Source: Pinus tabuliformis
Lineage: Eukaryota > Streptophyta > Pinopsida > Pinales > Pinaceae
Direction of reading: 5' to 3'
DNA: 64,000 nucleotides
Assembly: GCA_031772625.1 (NCBI GenBank)
Contig: CM062816.1
Location: 828,736,556-828,800,555, forward strand
The position numbers and the translations under genes were made by a program. The notes below the pieces were generated by a model. That model worked only from the letters and a program-made list of their open reading frames with translations. It did no database searches and had not been told where the DNA came from. How positions within the stretch are numbered: the stretch's first letter is position 1; every line of letters begins with the position of its first letter. Positions 1 through 11,968 of this stretch are shown here, one piece after another.

Positions 1-369
1 TTAACGTGTCACTTGCCAACTCAGGGGATCGAGAGCATGAGGCCATGAAATTATCAGATTGAGATTCATATTAGGACACCAAGGGACCTAGCTAAAGGAT
101 CATGCTCACGATTTGAAAAAAATGGAGGATTGGGGACCATAGTATCCACTTTATTATAGAAATGAAGGATAAAATTCAAAGTGGGAGAGGAAATTAGAGA
201 CAAGGAAGAGTGATTTATGGCTGAAATCCATCCAGGGTTTTCATCCGACTGGTTGCTATACTCCTCTTATGGTGGCTGAGGATTTGAATGAGGTCGAGGC
301 TCTTCAGAAAGGTGTGACGGTTATGACGACAATTTCTTTACACAAAATTTCTTTCGTGTTTTGATTCCC

Positions 370-1261
370 CAAGGATTATTATCACAATGCTCTAGAGTAT
401 GGCCCACCTTTCTACAGGTGAAACATCATAAAGGAATCTTCTAGTAATCCATTGTTTGGAGCCATAATATGTCCCTAAAATTCAACACGATTTCATCCAC
501 CAATCCATGCCACATGTCTACTACCATTAAAACCCAAGTACATCTACGATCTAACTTGGATAAGTAGTCATTTTCAATAGCCATGAAATGCCCCAATCTG
601 TTCCCAATAGCCTCTAAAAATTCTCTTGTTCAAAAATGAAAGGGTAGACCTGGTAGTAGCGCCCATATCTTTTGAAATGCCACTAACTCTTTTTTTGGGT
701 TGAAGTCCAGCCTCTGACATTACAATACCAGGATAGACTTACCCCACAACCATTCTTTGTTTAGAACTCCCAACACAGCCTCCTAATGATAGATAATTAT
801 TACAAAAAAACCTCTCGATAAAACATGGAAATCAATGCAATAACCCACGATCGACTTCTACGATTTCTTAATCCAATCCCTTAATGACAACAGACTCACC
901 ACCTTACTGGAAATAGTGAATTCGAACTTTTTTGGCACATAATCAAGACCTAAATAATTGCAAACCTTTCGGGCCTTAAGAGAATTTTTGCATTTTGATT
1001 TAAGGATTGAATCTAGTTTAGTCAATGTCAGGGAGGGAATGGATCGAGAATTGCACCTTCTTTGGACTCATCGGAAAGATCATCCACCCTATGAGAAATA
1101 TTGACCTCTTTATTAATTGGCCTTGGAAATTGGGAGGAGTCCTCGCGCCGTAGATCTTGATCATATGGTCCTACGCGAAATTGCAAAATATATTCCAAAT
1201 AAGGAAATATGTCTCCAACGATCAGACTCTCCAGCTCGTAATCTACGAGTTCCAACTTCAT
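370..1261 (-). pseudogene. Decayed LINE ORF1 (DUF4283 + CCHC knuckle)
   Basis: Reading the minus strand gives a broken but clear match to the nucleic-acid-binding ORF1 of plant LINEs. From about 1,261 down to 1,028 there is an open N-terminal stretch beginning MKLELVDYELESL. It is followed by DUF4283-like pieces: a LGLDYVPKKFEF stretch, then FNPKKELVAFQKIWALLPG, then EAIGNRLGHFMAIEND. A zinc knuckle of CX2CX4HX4C form (CFTCRKVGHTLEHC) lies near 382-425. Several stops and frame changes interrupt it. The order (DUF4283, then knuckle) is the same as in the two intact ORF1s at 12.4-13.0 kb and 50.2-50.8 kb. The sequence below 370 may be its poorly preserved C-terminus, but I could not confirm that. 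No ORF2 is visible. Confidence 0.6.
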
Positions 1262-2500
1262 TTAAGAAACATGCAAGGGAATAGGCCATCACCTTGACAA
1301 AAGCCACATGTCTTTAAAGTAGTAATCAACAATCTCAAAAACGTGTTCGAGGAAAAGATCCGAAAGAAAGAACTAACACCCACCTATCCAAAAACTACAT
1401 TTAAAATTACAAAATATGTTTATTAATAGTTTTCATTAAAATTGCAATTTATTTATTGAATAACTATTTATTTAATTTTTAATATTATAAAAAAAATGAA
1501 AAACAATATTTTATTTATTAATTTATTTTAATAAAAATTTAGTAATTTACTATTTCTAATTAAAATATAATATAGCTATTTTTATAATTTTTTATTAAAT
1601 TGAAATACAAAACTTCCACACTCTCCCACACATATTTTATATTTTCAATTACAAATTCAATAGGTCCAGGGAAATCCATGTGGCATAATCCTTACATTGA
1701 TATATTTTTCCTTCTTATTTTCGTGAATATTTTTTGAAGATTTCAATTTGGAATGTTTGTTATCATTTTTGTGATCATAGATATTATATAGAAATAGTGA
1801 ATATCCTAGCTATATGGTGGGATGTGAAAACTAGTTATGTGGCATGATAATAGTATATATATGGGAATATTTTTATACATATATTATATTTAAATATTTG
1901 AAAATATTTTTATACATATATTATATTTAAATATTTTTTAATAAAAAGTGATGGTTTTTTTGAAAGATAATATTTTCACTTAAAATATAATTTTTTTATC
2001 AATATTTTATATTTTTATATTTTTTAAAATATAAAAATAAGTAACAAACACCCTCACACACATATAATATTATATTTCTAATTAAAATATATATATATTT
2101 TTTTTAATATACACACTGAATTGAAATACAAAACTTCCCCATTTTCCCACAGAGATATTATATATAGATAATATGGGTTTGTGTTTTTGAAAATGTGGAA
2201 ATAGTTAACTAACACCCCTACAACAACTACCCTCCTATGATATGCAAGTTTCAACCAGCTGTATCCCTTAAAGTAAAGGGCGACTTTTTAGGTAGTTATA
2301 ATATTGCACCATTTATAACGTTTTCCCAAGATATAAATAAACATAAATACAACCTCCGAAGCTTAACCTACACAAGTACACAAAATATAAATAATAACAA
2401 AATCCTGCAACCAAAAGATATAGAAGGATACAAATGGAGACCTAACCGAAGTTCCAATAATAAGGAATCTTCACTAAACAAAGGCAAACAGAAATTAACT
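1262..2500. other. AT-rich spacer, no gene seen
   Basis: Very AT-rich sequence with homopolymer and TA runs. The only structure noted is a 37-bp direct tandem duplication at about 1,866-1,938 (unit beginning AATATTTTTATACATATATT). No coding region is supported. Confidence 0.6.
1866..1938. repeat. 37-bp tandem duplication
   Basis: Two adjacent, essentially identical copies of a 37-bp AT-rich unit, the second starting at 1,903. The near identity points to a recent slippage event. Confidence 0.7.
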
Positions 2501-3890
2501 CACATCGAAATGTCAATACATTTTAATATGTATGAACCCATATTGAAATGTCCAACACTTTACTATGTAGATATATAGTACATGTTGTCACATTCTAAGG
2601 AGTGAAAAGACCTTTGTACTTCCAACCCAACTACATGCATCCAAATTTCGATGTCGAATCCCTCAAACAGTAATTATTTTCTCAAAGCTAGGAGAGTATC
2701 TATCTTTGTTAATTGAAAATGTAAAGTTTGTTATAAAATAAAAAGCCCAGTTGTTATGTGTAGTTTCACTTTTACCTAAGTGCCAAATCCCTCAAACACA
2801 AAGCTGATGTAGGTTGATGTTAAGACATGAGTAAAAAACAATCACTTTAACCTAACAAATATTAACTCATATTGAAATGTCAAACACTTTGCTATGTAGA
2901 TATAGTGTAAAAAAAAAAATCCCATTTGTTATGTGTAGGTTCACTTTAGCCTAAGTGTCAAATCCTTGAAGCACAAGGCCTATGTAGGTTTGATGTTAAG
3001 ACCTGAGTAAAATACAACCACTTTAACCCAACAAATATTATTCATATTAAAATATCAAACACTTTTCTATTTAGATATATATTCAATGTAGTCACATTTT
3101 AAGAAGTGAAAAGGTATTTGTATTTACATCCCAACCACATGAATTCAAATTTGAATGTCAAATCTCTCCTTTTTTCTCAACGCTAGGATAATATCTATTT
3201 ATGTAAATTGAAAATAAGAATAATAAAGGCTACATAGTAGCTAGTATCTATCACTTAGCTTAAATATAGCTTAATGAAACAAAAATGTAACAAAAATGAA
3301 GATTTCATCACAAAAATAAAACAACTAATAAAATAATATATTGTTGAATGCCATCACAAAAATTAAGAAATATGATTAATTAATATTGTTTATATTAAAA
3401 TACATATATCTATATATGCGTGTGTTTTATTTATATATATATATATATAGATATAATTGTCTATAATTAAATTTATTAAAATATGTTTTTAATATAATAA
3501 TAAGTCACCTTAAATTGAAAATATTGTGAAAAATTATAATTCATGAAAAAAAAATAGTAACTAATAGAAATGGAAGTTACTAAACAACCCATAATAAGAC
3601 CTCAACCAATCACTTTACAAATAAATAAATTTCAATAATAATAAAAAAAATAGTAAAAATTGAATTCCTAATGTTAAACTATGGATAAGAGTCATAACTT
3701 TTTGGCCAAAGACAAACTAATACCCAGTCAAAGGAAAAACTGAATACGCTATACCATGCCCATTTGTTATGTTTAGATTCCTTTTAACCTAAGTGTCGAA
3801 TCCCTCAACCACAATGCTTGCGTAGGTTTGATATTAAGACATGAGTAGAAAAACAATCACTTTAACCCAACAAAACTTTATTTATGTTGA
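2500..3890. repeat. Degenerate interspersed local repeats
   Basis: A motif family recurs here: 'agtgtcaaatcc..cacaa', then 'gtaggtttgatgttaagac', then 'caatcactttaacccaaca'. It is seen at about 2,780-2,905, 2,953-3,080 and 3,790-3,890. A second block ('gtcacattctaaggagtgaaaag' type) recurs at 2,588-2,700 and 3,085-3,215. The copies diverge by roughly 10-20% by eye. They look like remains of a small locally duplicated unit. No coding capacity is supported. Confidence 0.55.
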
Positions 3891-4304
3891 TGTAAAGTAT
3901 TAATTTAAAAAAGCAATGATTTTAACACAAATTTTAAGAAATGACTAAATATTGGTTCATAATCATTAACAAAATAAAAATAAATATTTTATAAATTTTT
4001 TTGCAAGTTTGACATGATTATATCTTCATTGTGTCTAATATATCATTCTGATTGGCGTAGGGAAATGAACCAATAACTTCACATCTAAGAGTACTTTAAC
4101 AAAGCACCTGATCACCGTCTATCCAAAACCCATAGATTGTTACATTATATCCTTCGCTCCAACTCTATTTAATACCTCTTGTTTTATTATCACCTTATTC
4201 AAGTAAATTAAAAAACTAAAAAACATACATGTAAATGATTCTTTTTAAAAAAGTGTTTGATGTTGGTTCTCCTCTATATTCTATAGGATAGTCTAGTATT
4301 GGAA

Positions 4305-4590
4305 TCTAGATTCATTGTGGTTTATTGTTTAAGAATGTTAAAAACAATCACACTCCCATATCTTCATAGATGGTTGGTTTAGCCTTATATTTTCATAGGT
4401 TTTATTTTTTCATCTTTTATTTTTTCTCGAGTCAAGTCTTTATTTAATCTAGATTCATTGTGGATATTGTTTAAGAATGTTAAAAACAATCACTTTCTCA
4501 CAGCTTCATAGATAGTTGGTTGGTTTAGCCTTATATTTTCTTAGGTTTTATTTTTCATCTTTAATTCTTTCTTGAATCAAATGTTTATTT
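4305..4590. repeat. 143-bp tandem duplication
   Basis: Two adjacent copies, 4,305-4,447 and 4,448-4,590. Each starts TCTAGATTCATTGTGG and runs through GTTAAAAACAATCAC and GGTTTAGCCTTATATTTTC. They differ at a modest number of positions and lie inside the inverted-arm element. Confidence 0.75.
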
Positions 4591-4709
4591 ACTCAAACTT
4601 CCCCTTTTTTCTTCTTTTAAGTCTCTTCATATGTTTCTTTTCTATTTTCATATGTTTTTCCCATGTCCTATTGATCAATTTTGATGGATTAATTTTGATT
4701 GTGTATACA

Positions 4710-5231
4710 TGTTGGCACTAGAGTAAGGGAAAGTTTTGGTTTTGAGAAGATGTGGAAGACATGTGCATTAAAGAAGTGAATTGCATGCTTTGTACTACAC
4801 ACAAATATGACACACATACACCATGCACGACAATGATGACATTGTGTGAGTGTGCCAACTATAAAGGAATCTACTAGAATCTCGATTGTAACTAATTTGT
4901 AACTAATCCATGGATGATTACTAGGGTTTAATTGTTAAGGTTACAATTATACCACTATAAAAAGATGTTTGAGCAAAGATTTGGACACCTTTTTGAGAGC
5001 CTTTTACAACCTATTATCATGTAATGTCGGTAACCTTTGAGCCTTGTTTTAGTCTCTAGCTTGCAAAGTAAGGCCTAGGGATGAATATATGAGATAAACG
5101 TATGTTTCTGGAACTAATATAATGAAAGAGGATTTGGTCCTTCGTTCTTGAATATTGTGGTGTGATGAATGCTTAGTGTGTATTTGTTACCAAGGTCTGT
5201 CGAACACTAGGCATAAAACCTTGTTCCAACC
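4710..5231. mobile_element. Probable solo LTR, Ty1/copia-like (fossil)
   Basis: A 522-bp segment begins TGTTGG and ends CCAACC, close to the TGTTGG/CCAACA inverted ends of many copia LTRs. It carries a TATA-like CTATAAAAAG near 4,955, at a reasonable promoter position. The flanking 5-mers are ATACA and ATATA, a near match to a 5-bp target duplication. No internal region or second LTR is nearby, as expected after LTR-LTR recombination. The family assignment rests on ends and size only. Confidence 0.5.
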
Positions 5232-5446
5232 ATATATTAATATTACATTAAGTATTATTATAATTATTTTTTAATAGTGTTTTTTTTTCTGAGTTAAAGT
5301 TCATAATGATTGTCTATGGGGTATTGGATAGACGGTGAATGGGTGTTTTGTTAAGGAACTCTTTGATGTGAAATCATCGGTTCAATTTCATGCCTCGATC
5401 GAGGTGATATATTGAACATGATGAAGATATAGTCTTGCCAAGCTTA

Positions 5447-5449
<3 letters not shown>

Positions 5450-5500
<51 letters not shown>
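5450..5500. repeat. (TA)n microsatellite
   Basis: A pure TA run of about 50 bp at the outer edge of the inverted-arm element. Confidence 0.9.
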
Positions 5501-5502
<2 letters not shown>

Positions 5503-5820
5503 ACATTGCTACTTAAATAATTTCATGAGATAATTGCTATGTTGTTGAATAATACATATGTGAATCTAAATAAATAACATATTTGTTTTCTCTATGTTTC
5601 TTTCCGATTTATTTATGATGTATCTATAGATTTGTAATTGATATTTTTGTTGTTAGCTCCAAATTCCTTTCCCTCATTAAACTAAATGAATAATTATTTT
5701 TCCTTTTTAGATATGAATGGTTAGATTCATATTGCCTCTTCAACTCATCTAAAAGGTCATTAATTAACAAAAACTGTATGCGAAGAGAGACAAAAATCCA
5801 TTTCAATATCATAACATTGA

Positions 5821-5882
5821 TATGAATGGTTTAATATGGTAAGTCACACTCTATGAATGGTTTAATATGGTAAGTCACACTC
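5821..5882. repeat. Perfect 31-bp tandem duplication
   Basis: The unit TATGAATGGTTTAATATGGT plus 11 further bases occurs twice in a row, 5,821-5,851 and 5,852-5,882, with no difference seen. Confidence 0.9.
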
Positions 5883-6091
5883 TATGGAAAACATTACCTA
5901 GCAAATATTTTTTAGTGTTATAAGATTGGCCAAAATTTCCAGATTTTTTTTTGCTATTCGGAGCATATGTTTTAGTGGAAGGTTTAATAGACATTCACTA
6001 TAACTAAAACTTTTCTTAATTAGAGGTTCTAATAGGTTTTTTTTAACAATACAATTATATCGTTAATGCACTGATAACCAGTAAGCATCAT

Positions 6092-6333
6092 AGCACACAA
6101 GTGTATGATGTGGCGGTCGGGCGGGTTGGTTTCCACGCCCCCCGGCCGGTTTCGACTCCTGCGGAGGCTGCGTGAATGCTGTTGCATATGTTTGATCCAT
6201 TGCGACTCGTTGATAGCAATTAAATGCTTCCATGTGTTGATTGTCAGGTTCTAACATGCATATGTACCATATGTATAAAAAAAGAGGGTCCATAATACTT
6301 CTGTAGGGAACTAGTCCCTTCGATTTCCAAAAA
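6092..6333 (+). mobile_element. tRNA-derived SINE with 16-bp target duplications
   Basis: A 242-bp GC-richer insert sits between two perfect copies of AACCAGTAAGCATCAT (6,076-6,091 and 6,334-6,349). It ends in a short A-run directly before the right copy. Near its start lie an A-box-like TGGCGGTCGGG (6,111-6,121) and a good B-box GGTTTCGACTCC (6,148-6,159), the internal RNA polymerase III promoter of tRNA-derived SINEs. Spacing, size, tail and duplication length all fit a SINE mobilised by a LINE. The open frame that crosses it on the minus strand has no meaning. Confidence 0.8.
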
Positions 6334-6349
6334 AACCAGTAAGCATCAT

Positions 6350-9300
6350 CACATATTATATTTTGAATGCTCCCATGCATATTATATATTTTTAAAAGCA
6401 AAGATGCATATATCATGTTCACATCGTAGAACCTTGCAAGGTGATGATAATCATAACAACAATGGTAATATCATTGTGGAAGATGATGTTGTTGTCACTA
6501 GGGGCACTCGTGTATTTTCCATATTTTAAAATCCCGAGTGCATATTATATATTTTGAAAGCGTTGGTGTGTATTATATATTTTAAAGCACTAGTGCATAT
6601 ATCTCAAGTGTATAGTAAAGCCTTGTGTTAATGATGATAACCATTATATAAATGCTTATTGAATTTATTTGCATTAATACATTATATATGTATTTAAAAT
6701 GCAGCAATGCATAAAAACATGAATTTTATTATTGAATTCAAAAGAATAAAATTCACTAATAAATTTCAAAGTTGATTTTTCCCATGAAATAAAACTTTTT
6801 CATTTTTTTATTATTGAATTTTAATTAATCATTAGAAAACCAAATATTTTTATAATAATATATTAATTTTAATATTTAATAGTTATATAAATACAATTAT
6901 TATATTAATATATTATATAGTTTAAACAAATATATTAGTTGATTACATATTTATTTATAGTAATAATGTAAATTATTACTATATTTAATTAACAACAAAT
7001 ATTTTTATGTTATTGGAGATTTATATATATATATATATATATATATAGATGCACTATTGTTATACAAAACAAGATCATGCATTATATTGCACGGTGTATC
7101 ATTTGGGATCCACTCTTCATATGGTGGACTATTTATGGTGCTTTCTACCAAACACGATGTATTGGTGTTTATATTCTTTAATATTAATCAACGTTTTTTT
7201 CTTATTGAGAAAAAAACAAGGGCAAAATAAATGTATATGATAATAAAAGTGCTAATAAATAAGTGTTACAACTATTATAAACTCGTTGTCCTCTAATTGG
7301 GACAATATGTCCACATTAAACAAAATCTCCAATTTTCATGGATAAAAATTCTAAAATGTACAATCATAAAATTCAATTTCAATGATCAATAGTGCATCCT
7401 TTCTTCATCATATGTACTAGAAGTTGTACTTGGACTATTTAGAATGTTTTCTTAGTTGGTTTGATTTTTTCCTACCTCTTCATGTTCCATCTACAAACAT
7501 AGAAATAAAATGTAATGAGTTTATTTACATTTATATTATAATATACATGATTGCATAAAAAAAAACTAACTATAGTAGTGAATGCTTTATAAATAATAGA
7601 CTTCATTTTTTCTTAACTCTTCCTAACTTTCTTGACCTACTTTCGGCTACTAGCCACTGGAATGCTTCTTCAAGCATATACAAAATTTTAATTTTGTTCA
7701 TCATAATAAAATTACCATTTTTTTTTCAATTTATTTTTTTGTGGAAAACACACACACACATGAAGCCATTCCTTATGTTGTTTCTAAAAAAAATCTTTTT
7801 TTGATTCCACTCCATACTTTTTTTATTGAGAGTTTCATATATCATGATAGAACACTTACATATTTGAAGGTTTCTTGTTGGTTCATCAATCATAAAATAA
7901 AGAAACTAAAACAACATAGCTACTTACAAATTTTTTTAACTAACCTTTGATACTCCAAAATATACTCCCGACCCATACTTAAACATATGCTAATCAAATG
8001 TTGAAATAGCTCTTGTTTGTATACTAACATATATTAGAAAACATCCATGTGCATAACTGTAAATGTATTAAAAATATAAATATCATGATTGTACATGAAT
8101 GGATTGTGTTTGAAAGGTTTTTAACTAAGAGCTTAGGGATGTGGTTATCCCTCACCCCCTAAAAAATTCCATTTATAATAGGAAATTGTGGAATATTAAA
8201 TCATATTAGTAGATTCACTTAAAACTACATTATACTTGATAATATTGATGGTGTTGAAGGCTTGTTGATTATTGCATACTAAAAATGGCCACACACGTGA
8301 TTAAAATTCACTTGACATTCAATTTTCATAGAACACAGAAATATAGGGAAAATGCAATAAAGAAAAGTTCTTTCACAATTACCCAAGACAATTATATATC
8401 TCTTTCCCATTGCATTTTTCTATGGAATTTCCATTTCACATTTCTACATTTCACCCTTTGTATTCTTCTATTGACACTTTTGAATAGTGTTACTTGTGGT
8501 CATGTGTTTAAGATGGGTAACAATGTTGATTCATGGCTATACTATCTTGACAACATTGCCAATTTTCAATGATTTCATAATACTATGGCCATGATTCATT
8601 AGTATTTCCAAGCTTGGATTCATGACCACTAACAACATTGCTTAACATTATTAACAATGATTTTCATAGGCCAAAATTGTAGATTTGTGGGATGGGGGTT
8701 GCTTTGCAAAGCATGCCCCCTAACATTGATGTGTTGATGTTAGGGGTGTTGTTTTAATTCCCTGAGCATCGAATATATTAACATTATGGGCACTATTTTG
8801 ATCCCCTGGGCATCCTTTTATTGACATTTCTAGCATCATTACCATTTGCCCAGTGTCAAATTCCACCAAACAATGAATAGGAATTATGGGTCTTAAATGT
8901 CATTTAAATTAACTAAATTAATGTTGATACAAAAGCATTTAAGGGAGATATAATTAGTTCCCATTTATAATTCTATGAACATACATAGATGTGGATAAAC
9001 TAATGCTTTTAAAGCAAGGTGTTGTTATACTAATACTTCTAAAACAATCTTAAAATCAAAATAAATTAAAGTTGGATAGTTTTCTTGAAATCTCTAATTT
9101 CAATGGTTAAATGTCAAAACATTATCATATTAATATCATTTGTTAACTCCAAATGTAGTGGTGGCTTATTATATGCTTTACTAACAAGCCATTGTTATTT
9201 TGTTGATAGTAGACTATCCTTACCCTTGAAGTTTTCCCTAAGTTTCGGTGTTGGTGATGTTTGATGGACTATTCTCTATACTCTATGCATCTTTCCCTTT

Positions 9301-9600
9301 GTTTCATGTCAAGTCATTTCTTTATGATGCTTTTATGACATTAGTCTATGTTGTTGTTGTATTTCATTTGCATTTTTTATATCATAGTAAATGCATTTCA
9401 TTTTATTTTTCTATAAAAGAATATAAATGGTGGATTAGGCCATAATTGATGAACCAATAAGGAATTGATAATAACTATGTTGTATGGGTAGGGTTCACTA
9501 TTCTCAATAAAGTAAGGTCTAATTGGGCCCTTTTACCAAGTGAACTTATGATGTTGAAAAGTGGGGATCTTCTTACACCAATACTACCCTTTTTTAGAAT
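6350..9600. other. AT-rich spacer, no gene seen
   Basis: About 3.2 kb of AT-rich DNA with a (TA)n run near 7,021-7,047. Short open frames (for example 7,049-7,240 and 8,285-8,572) have no recognisable domain and an AT-driven composition. A 10-bp-stem hairpin (CCCCTAACAT / ATGTTAGGGG) lies near 8,708-8,740. No feature is supported beyond these. Confidence 0.55.
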
Positions 9601-9619
9601 CCATCCTTGAAGTATTTAT

Positions 9620-10560
9620 AACTAAAATTCTCCTTTTGTTTTGGTAACTTCAACTATCTGGGGACTAAGTCTATTTGTTACTATTTTTCTTAGCACGCCC
9701 TCTACTTTACTATCATAAAGTAATCTTAGGTATCCATTTTTAAATATTTTCTTGTTGGTATATTTTCTTTCTACTGTTGCTTCTAAATGTGTTGGTGAAG
9801 TAAGGCTATCAATTGATCTTGCTTTAATTTGTTCAATTAGTAAAATCAATTTTCTTTTGTAATAATTATTTCAAATCACTAAACTTGAGTAAGTTTACTT
9901 GATTGATTTCCAAAATGAAGTGGTATCATTACCTCTTGTTTATACTCTAATTTGAAGGGTGTTTAACCTATCCTCATTTTGTATAATATTCTAAATGCTC
10001 GCAAGGCTGCTATAACTTCATCATTGAATCATCTATATTTATATTGCACTTTTGATCATTCTTTCACTAAGGCTTGTGGATGATAAGGCGATCTCTTTCT
10101 ACGATCTATAATTCAAATGCGAAGTACTTAACAATGTTATTTATGAAATTAGTCGCTTATTCACTTATGAGAGTAACAGATTATCCAATTAAGATAATAA
10201 TATTTTCAAAATTAATTTGTATTGTAATCATTGAAGTGAAATTTTTGTTTAACTATGGTTCTACACATTTTCTTAAATATTTGATGGGGTGATCTTTTAT
10301 TTTTCTCTAGTTATCCTTCCTAACATAGGAAATAGTCCTATAAATTAAATTTCCTATAATTCAAAGGGTTGGGTTGGTATGTTGGACCTCAAAGGCATTT
10401 CATCTCTATGCAATTGCTGTGTAATACATGGTTATTGTCCCATTAAATCACTCTAGTTTTGTATTATTTATGCCAAATTAGCCACCATGAATAAACGTGA
10501 AAGAATTTCTTGGAACTTACCTTGATATGAAAGTTTCTGCTTAGACATCCTATCTATAAA
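9620..10560 (-). mobile_element. Ty3/gypsy integrase remains (fossil)
   Basis: The minus strand at about 9,850-10,300 reads as decayed integrase core end, with pieces such as AALRAFRILYKMRIG and TPFKLEYKQEVMIP. An open stretch at 9,622-9,849 resembles the integrase C-terminal region, with KKIFKNGYLRLLYDSKVEG matching the family's KKF..GDLVLLYDSK pattern. The piece is broken many times. I could not find LTRs that clearly belong to it, so only a fragment of an old element is claimed. Confidence 0.55.
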
Positions 10561-10969
10561 TCTTTTATAACTTTTTATCTTTCATATTCTAGTAAAATTT
10601 CTTGATATTGTCTTGTCCAAACTTATATAAAAATTCACCAATTTATATGTAATAGACAAACTTCATAACTAAGATCTCCTTTTCTTCAGAGAATTTTTTT
10701 TTGCACTTTTTCCATTATACAAAAATTATTGTATCTCTTTAAATTCACGAGAAATAACTTCAAATCAAAATAAATAATTATCAAGTAAATCATCTTCTAC
10801 TCTAATCACATCTTCTTTCAATAAAATATTTAAACTAACATATATTTCCTAAAATTTAATAATATTATTAAATTTAAATTATTAAAATATTATTAAAACA
10901 CAAATAAATTGACTAATAAATAATATTAAAAAACATAATACAAAAATTATACTAAACCTTATCGTTATG

Positions 10970-11440
10970 TAATTGAATATTCCTTTCCTTCAATATACTT
11001 TGTTTTTTCTTTATTGAACAACACAACAACACCAATGATCATATTGGTACATCAACATATACATGAAACATTGTTGCCCAGTTTTATGCTTTTATCTTTA
11101 TATTTCTTTTTCTTTATTCTTAATCTATTTTATCAATTTTATATTTTATTTTTCTTTATCATTACAAAAATATATATTATTTAAATTGAATATTCCTTTT
11201 CTATAATATACGTTGTTTTTTTCTTTACTGAACCCACACAACCAGACCAATGATCATATTTGTGATCATATTTGTACATCAACATATACATGAAACATTG
11301 TTGACCAATTTTATGCTTTTATATATATATATATATATATATTTTCTTTATTCTCAATTTTTTATTATCAATATTATATTTAAATATAATTTTTTATTTT
11401 ATTTTTCTTTATCATTATAAAATATATATATATATTAAAA
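10970..11440. repeat. ~210-bp tandem duplication, AT-rich
   Basis: The units at about 10,970-11,180 and 11,182-11,440 share AATTGAATATTCCTTT, CCAATGATCATATT and ACATCAACATATACATGAAA in the same order. The second copy has a small internal duplication (GATCATATTTGT) and a TA expansion. The rest of 10,560-11,764 is AT-rich with no gene seen. Confidence 0.65.
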
Positions 11441-11764
11441 AATAATTTTAAAACATTTCAAGATAAAGGTGGATTTGACCAATGTTTTTCAAAAATTCAA
11501 ATGCTTCTCAACAATCCCGTGACCAAAAAAACTTGACATCCAATTGAACTGCTTATCTATAAGAAATGTATATTTAAATAAAACCATATAAATTTAATAT
11601 ATTATATATGGATAATAAATAGTATCCTAGGTTTCTCATTTAGACATTCTAAATGAGAATCAAATTTGTCTAAATATATATAATATCATCTATAACCATC
11701 CAATATGATAAATTTTAAGAAATATTTTATTATAATTTTTGAAAATATTGAAAGTGTGTTTATT

Positions 11765-11782
11765 AAATTAAAGAATATTATT
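11765..11782. repeat. Target site duplication (left, 18 bp)
   Basis: AAATTAAAGAATATTATT, identical to the copy at 14,139-14,156. It abuts the T-run that marks the 3' end of the minus-strand retroposed element. Confidence 0.85.
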
Positions 11783-11968
11783 TTTTTTTCTGAATAAAGA
11801 CTAATTCTATTAAAAAAAGAAAAGTATAGTACAATCAAGCTTGCAAGCAAGCGAAGCAGAAAAGCAAGGGAGCCACAGGGGATAGGCTACCACCTCGCGC
11901 TAAGAGACAATCCAAGAAAGGACTCAGTAGACAAAGGAGAACAAAAAGAAAGAACTCAACTCAGAGAA

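Larger units (their letters stand above)
3996..5450. mobile_element. Element with ~150-bp terminal inverted arms
   Basis: The left arm (about 3,996-4,145) and right arm (about 5,305-5,450) are inverted copies of each other. Both contain the pieces ATTATATCTTCAT / CTATATCTTCAT, TTCACATC and CACCGTCTATCCAA in matching order. Long inverted arms with no transposase between them suggest a non-autonomous DNA transposon, Mutator-like or foldback. Inside are a ~143-bp tandem duplication and an apparent solo LTR (4,710-5,231), so the element is a nest. The right end abuts a (TA)n run, so I cannot define a target duplication. Confidence 0.55.

Noticed and set aside
6063-6422. 119-residue minus-strand frame over the SINE
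   Set aside because: Crosses the SINE, both target duplications and flanks; open by chance.
7049-7240. 63-residue plus-strand frame
   Set aside because: Starts beside a (TA)n run; no domain and no neighbour supporting a gene.
8285-8572. 95-residue plus-strand frame with a hydrophobic stretch
   Set aside because: AT-driven composition, no family match, no supporting context.
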